Assembly (NCBI RefSeq): GCF_019203185.1
Contig: NZ_CP078093.1
Coordinates: forward strand, 1,833,058-1,897,057
Length of the DNA stretch: 64,000 nt
Origin: Crassaminicella indica
GTDB lineage: Bacteria > Bacillota > Clostridia > Peptostreptococcales > Thermotaleaceae
Reading direction: 5' to 3'
Shown here: positions 60,833 through 64,000 of the stretch, in pieces
Numbering within the stretch: position 1 is the first letter of the stretch
How the letters are laid out: every line of letters begins with the position of its first letter
The notes under the pieces: model-generated
The model's database searches: none
Told to the model about the DNA's origin: nothing
Seen by the model: only the letters and a program-made list of their open reading frames with translations
Program-made: the position numbers and the translations under genes

Positions 60833-62755
60833 ATGATGGATTTTTCTGTAATTATTAAGAAGGATAGAGAAGAAAGGAAAAAGCAGCATTTTGAAGGAAC
60901 ATTTCTAGACTATCTTGAAATTTTGAAAGAAAATCCTTCTGTATGTATGTTAGCACATCAAAGAATGTATGAAAGAATTATGGAAAAGGGAGTAGAAGTA
61001 ATCAATACAGAAGAAAATCCAAGATTGAGAAGGATATATGGCAATGAATTGATCAAAAAATATAATTTTTTTAAGGATAATTTTTTTGGTATAGATAAGA
61101 GTATTATGAAAATAGTAAGGTATTTTCATACAGCAGCTATGAAAGGTGAAGAATCTAGACAGGTGCTTTATCTAGTAGGTCCTGTAGGAGCAGGCAAATC
61201 ATCACTCATGGAAGCGTTAAAAAGAGCATTAGAGCAAGGTCCACCTGTATATGCAATAAAGGGATGTCCAATGAGGGAAGAACCTCTTCATCTTGTACCA
61301 AAGCATTTAAGAGATCAATTTGAAGAATTGTTAGGTGTAAAAATTGAAGGAGATTTATGTCCTATTTGTAGATATAGGTTAAAGCATGAATACAATGGTG
61401 AATTTGAAAGAATTCCTATTGAAACGGTAGATTTTAGTATTCGCTCAAGAAAAGGAATAGGTGTAGTTCCTCCTGTTGACCCAAATAATCAGGATACTTC
61501 TGTTTTGACAGGTTCTGTAGATATATCAAAACTAGATCTATATCCTGAAGACGATCCGAGGGTATTGTCTTTAAATGGAGCATTTAATGTTGGAAATAGA
61601 GGGATTGTAGAGTTTATAGAGGTATTTAAAAATGAGGTAGAGTATCTTCATACGATGATTACTGCAACCCAAGAAAAAAGCATTCCGTCTCCTGGAAAGG
61701 GGGCTATGATTTATTTTGATGGCATTATTTTAGCACATTCTAATGAAGCAGAATGGAATAAGTTTAAAGCAGATCATACAAATGAAGCAATTCTAGATAG
61801 AATTGTTAAGATAGAGATTCCTTACTGCCTTGAATTAAATGAAGAAGTGAAAATCTATGAAAAGATTCTTAAAAACAGCAATTTTAAAGCACATATTGCA
61901 CCGCATACAATAGAAGTGGCTTCTATGTTTGCTATACTGACAAGGCTTGCTCCTTCAAATAAAGTTGATCCTTTAACAAAATTAAAAATTTATAATGGAG
62001 AAGAAATTGTAGAAAAGGGTAGTACAAAAAAAGTAGATATATTAGAGCTTCGTGAAGAATCAAATAGAGAAGGAATGACAGGAATATCAACTAGATTTAT
62101 TATGAAGGCAATAGATACTGCATTAGTAGAATCAGAGCATGATTGTATACATCCTATTTTAGTTCTTGAGGTTTTGGTAAAATCAGTAAAGGAATTATCT
62201 ATTAGTGACGAGGAAAAGAAAAAATATTTGAATTTTATTCAAAATATTATAAAAAAAGAGTACCATAATATTCTTGAAAAAGAAGTAACAAAAGCATTTA
62301 TTCATGGATATAACGAGCAAGCAGAGGATTTATTTAATAATTATTTAGACCATGCCGAAAGCTATGTCAATAAGACAAAAATTAAAGACAGAAGCACAGG
62401 TGAAGAGTTAGAGCCTGATGAAAAATTCTTAAGATCCATTGAGGAACAAATTGGTATTTCTAGTGGAGCAGCAAAAGGCTTTAGACAAGATGTAACTTCT
62501 TATATGTTTTATTTGATGAGAAGTAAAAGTAAGATTGATTATAAGTGCTATGAACCTTTAAAGGAAGCTATTGAGAAGAAGCTTACAGCTTCCGTAAAGG
62601 AATTGAGTAGAGTTATTACCCGTACAAAGGTAAGAGATAAGGAACAGAATAAAAAATATGATGCTATGGTAGAAGAAATGAAGAGAAATGGATATTGTGA
62701 TCACTGCTGCAATGTTATTTTGAAATATGCTGCCAATAATTTATGGAAGGATTAA
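60833..62755 (+). CDS. prkA: PrkA-type AAA+ sporulation serine kinase/protease
   Basis: A 640-aa protein of the PrkA family (AAA_PrkA). Walker A GPVGAGKSS is near residues 118-126 from this start. The C-terminal PrkA domain has lysine-rich helices and ends near CDHCCNVILKYAANNLW. It acts with YhbH in sporulation and stress. The upstream GTG 60800 includes a run of Gs; the tandem ATG ATG at 60833 is preferred. The next gene, yhbH, confirms the operon. Confidence 0.92.
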   Translation: MMDFSVIIKKDREERKKQHFEGTFLDYLEILKENPSVCMLAHQRMYERIMEKGVEVINTEENPRLRRIYGNELIKKYNFFKDNFFGIDKSIMKIVRYFHTAAMKGEESRQVLYLVGPVGAGKSSLMEALKRALEQGPPVYAIKGCPMREEPLHLVPKHLRDQFEELLGVKIEGDLCPICRYRLKHEYNGEFERIPIETVDFSIRSRKGIGVVPPVDPNNQDTSVLTGSVDISKLDLYPEDDPRVLSLNGAFNVGNRGIVEFIEVFKNEVEYLHTMITATQEKSIPSPGKGAMIYFDGIILAHSNEAEWNKFKADHTNEAILDRIVKIEIPYCLELNEEVKIYEKILKNSNFKAHIAPHTIEVASMFAILTRLAPSNKVDPLTKLKIYNGEEIVEKGSTKKVDILELREESNREGMTGISTRFIMKAIDTALVESEHDCIHPILVLEVLVKSVKELSISDEEKKKYLNFIQNIIKKEYHNILEKEVTKAFIHGYNEQAEDLFNNYLDHAESYVNKTKIKDRSTGEELEPDEKFLRSIEEQIGISSGAAKGFRQDVTSYMFYLMRSKSKIDYKCYEPLKEAIEKKLTASVKELSRVITRTKVRDKEQNKKYDAMVEEMKRNGYCDHCCNVILKYAANNLWKD

Positions 62756-62764
62756 AGCTTAATA

Positions 62765-62798
62765 TATAGACATACATGCTTAAAAATGTATGTCTATA
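62765..62798 (+). terminator. Hairpin between prkA and yhbH
   Basis: TATAGACATACAT / ATGTATGTCTATA stem with an 8-base loop and a weak T-tail. It may reduce but not end transcription into yhbH. Confidence 0.6.
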
Positions 62799-62833
62799 TC
62801 ATTAATTTTTATACTAATACGGAGGTGAGACGG

Positions 62834-64000
62834 GTGGCCATATTTCGAGAATTTGACAGCAGGGGCAGGGATAGGTCCGCAGAAGACAGAAGAAGACACA
62901 GGCAGCTAGTAGAGGATTCTATTAAGAAAAATATTGGAAATATTATTGCTGAAGAAAGTATTATTGGTCAGAGTAAGAATAGAAAGATTAAAGTCCCTAT
63001 AAAGGGAATCAAGGAATATCAGTTTATATATGGAAAAAATCAAAAGGGAATAGGTTCAGGAACAGGAAATGAAAAAAGAGGAGATAAAATAGGAAAGGAT
63101 GCTATGACTGATGGTCAAGAAAAAGCTGGGAATAATGAGGGAGAAGATATTTATGAAACAGAGATAACTATTGAAGAGCTGATACAATATTTATTTGAGG
63201 ATTTAAATTTACCTTATATGCATAGAAAGAAGTTTAGTGAGATTGAATCAGAAAAGAATTTTAAAAGACTTGGATATCAAAGAAAAGGTATTCCACCGAG
63301 ACTTGCGAAGAAAAGATCTGTTATTGAGAAAATAAAGAGAAAAAAGGCATATGAAAGAGGAAAAAAAGAAAATGAGAATTATGATAAAGAGAAAAGGTTT
63401 CCTTTTAAGGAAGACGATTTAAGATATTATCGGGTGCGTGAGGATGTAAGAAGAGAAAGTAATGCAGTAGTGATTTGCATTATGGATACTTCAGGTTCTA
63501 TGACACTTACAAAAAAATATTTGGCAAGAAGCTTTTATTTTCTTTTGTATCAATTTGTAAGGCTAAAGTATGTTCATGTAGAGATTGTGTTTATTGCACA
63601 TACGACTACTGCTAAGGAAGTTAGCGAGGATGATTTTTTTCATAAGGGAGAATCAGGTGGAACTTATATTAGCAGTGGTTATGAGAAGGCTTTAGAGATT
63701 ATTGAAAAAAGGTATAATCCTGAAGTTTGGAATATTTATGCATTTCATTGTAGTGATGGAGATAACTGGTCAGAGGATAATAAAAAAGCAGTTGAAGCTG
63801 CTAAGAAATTATGTGAAACTTGTAACCTCTTCGGATATGGAGAGATTGCACCAGGATATTATACGAGGATGAGTACTATTAAAGCGGAATATAATTTAAA
63901 GGTGAAATATCCAAACTTTTCGATTGTGACCATGTCAAGAAAGGAGGATATTGTTCCTGCTCTTAAAAGATTATTAGATAAAGAAAAGGGATTGCAGGAA
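62834..64000 (+). CDS. yhbH: YhbH/UPF0229 sporulation protein (3' end beyond window)
   Basis: 389 codons are visible, nearly the whole protein. GTG 62834 follows GGAGGTGA. The N-terminus has [21 protein letters not shown], then a VWA-like domain from about 210 with the metal site MDTSGSM. The end shows [13 protein letters not shown] and the last helix ..[15 protein letters not shown]. It partners PrkA, and SpoVR usually follows. It is cut by the window end. Confidence 0.92.
   Translation, partial: MAIFREFDSRGRDRSAEDRRRHRQLVEDSIKKNIGNIIAEESIIGQSKNRKIKVPIKGIKEYQFIYGKNQKGIGSGTGNEKRGDKIGKDAMTDGQEKAGNNEGEDIYETEITIEELIQYLFEDLNLPYMHRKKFSEIESEKNFKRLGYQRKGIPPRLAKKRSVIEKIKRKKAYERGKKENENYDKEKRFPFKEDDLRYYRVREDVRRESNAVVICIMDTSGSMTLTKKYLARSFYFLLYQFVRLKYVHVEIVFIAHTTTAKEVSEDDFFHKGESGGTYISSGYEKALEIIEKRYNPEVWNIYAFHCSDGDNWSEDNKKAVEAAKKLCETCNLFGYGEIAPGYYTRMSTIKAEYNLKVKYPNFSIVTMSRKEDIVPALKRLLDKEKGLQE

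Overview
The window is AT-rich, and most intergenic sequence is short. It carries many spore genes: a CotF-like coat protein, sleB-ypeB, cotJB-cotJC, a GerAB-type permease and prkA-yhbH. Shine-Dalgarno sites are strong, TTG and GTG starts are common, and sigma-A type TTGnnn-N17-TATAAT promoters are easy to see. Together these point to a spore-forming anaerobic clostridium (Firmicutes, class Clostridia). An in-frame UGA that reads as selenocysteine (52766-52768) suggests that the organism makes selenoproteins. I cannot name the species.

Region 1 (1-11.0 kb) is ordinary chromosome. It holds the start of a DHH pyrophosphatase, two family-3 amino-acid ABC operons (288-2561 and 5489-7779), a CotF-like protein, a cation diffusion facilitator, tcdA, and the sleB-ypeB germination pair. 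Region 2 (11.0-15.1 kb) is sparse. It has a 237-bp MITE-like inverted-repeat element, a tRNA-Gly(CCC), a metallo-beta-lactamase-fold hydrolase, a GerAB-type permease, an IS66 stub, and what looks like a CRISPR relic. Region 3 (15.1-25.0 kb) holds cotJB-cotJC, a five-gene Dpp/Opp peptide ABC operon, a HAD phosphatase, and two RNA methyltransferases (RsmF-like and RlmD).

Region 4 (25.0-36.7 kb) is a junkyard of mobile DNA. It begins at the 3' end of rlmD. A second piece that encodes an rlmD-like C-terminus lies at 33442-33492, so the intervening 8.5 kb may be a decayed integrated element. The region contains four IS66 derivatives (counting the one at 35154), a group II intron tail, IS3, IS4-like and IS30 fragments, and one intact IS3 element with an A6G frameshift site. 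It also has a broken nuclease gene next to a fusion protein (DUF6884/YaaA-like domain plus GIY-YIG), an exonuclease, a broken XRE repressor and several orphan genes. Region 5 (36.7-41.3 kb) is an antimicrobial-peptide resistance module: a LanFEG-type ABC transporter and a two-component system.

Region 6 (41.5-51.3 kb) holds a diacylglycerol glycosyltransferase-like gene, two unknown genes, a GlnK/GlnL(YcbB)-type two-component system that probably controls the adjacent dicarboxylate/amino-acid symporter, nadK, a lone tnpB, and an RluD-type pseudouridine synthase. Region 7 (51.4-57.6 kb) is the most interesting. A BceS-like sensor kinase, a three-gene thiol-redox cassette (TlpA-like lipoprotein with a U-x-x-C active site, a 44-aa CXXC membrane peptide, a NapH-like 4Fe-4S membrane protein), a BceAB-type transporter and a BceR-like regulator lie in one strand-consistent block. 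Near-identical BceR-box-like sequences lie upstream of both the redox cassette and the transporter. Region 8 (57.6-64.0 kb) has three paralogous tiny Cys/Gly-rich membrane peptides, a ferredoxin, a second symporter, a KTSC protein and the prkA-yhbH sporulation operon, which runs off the window end.
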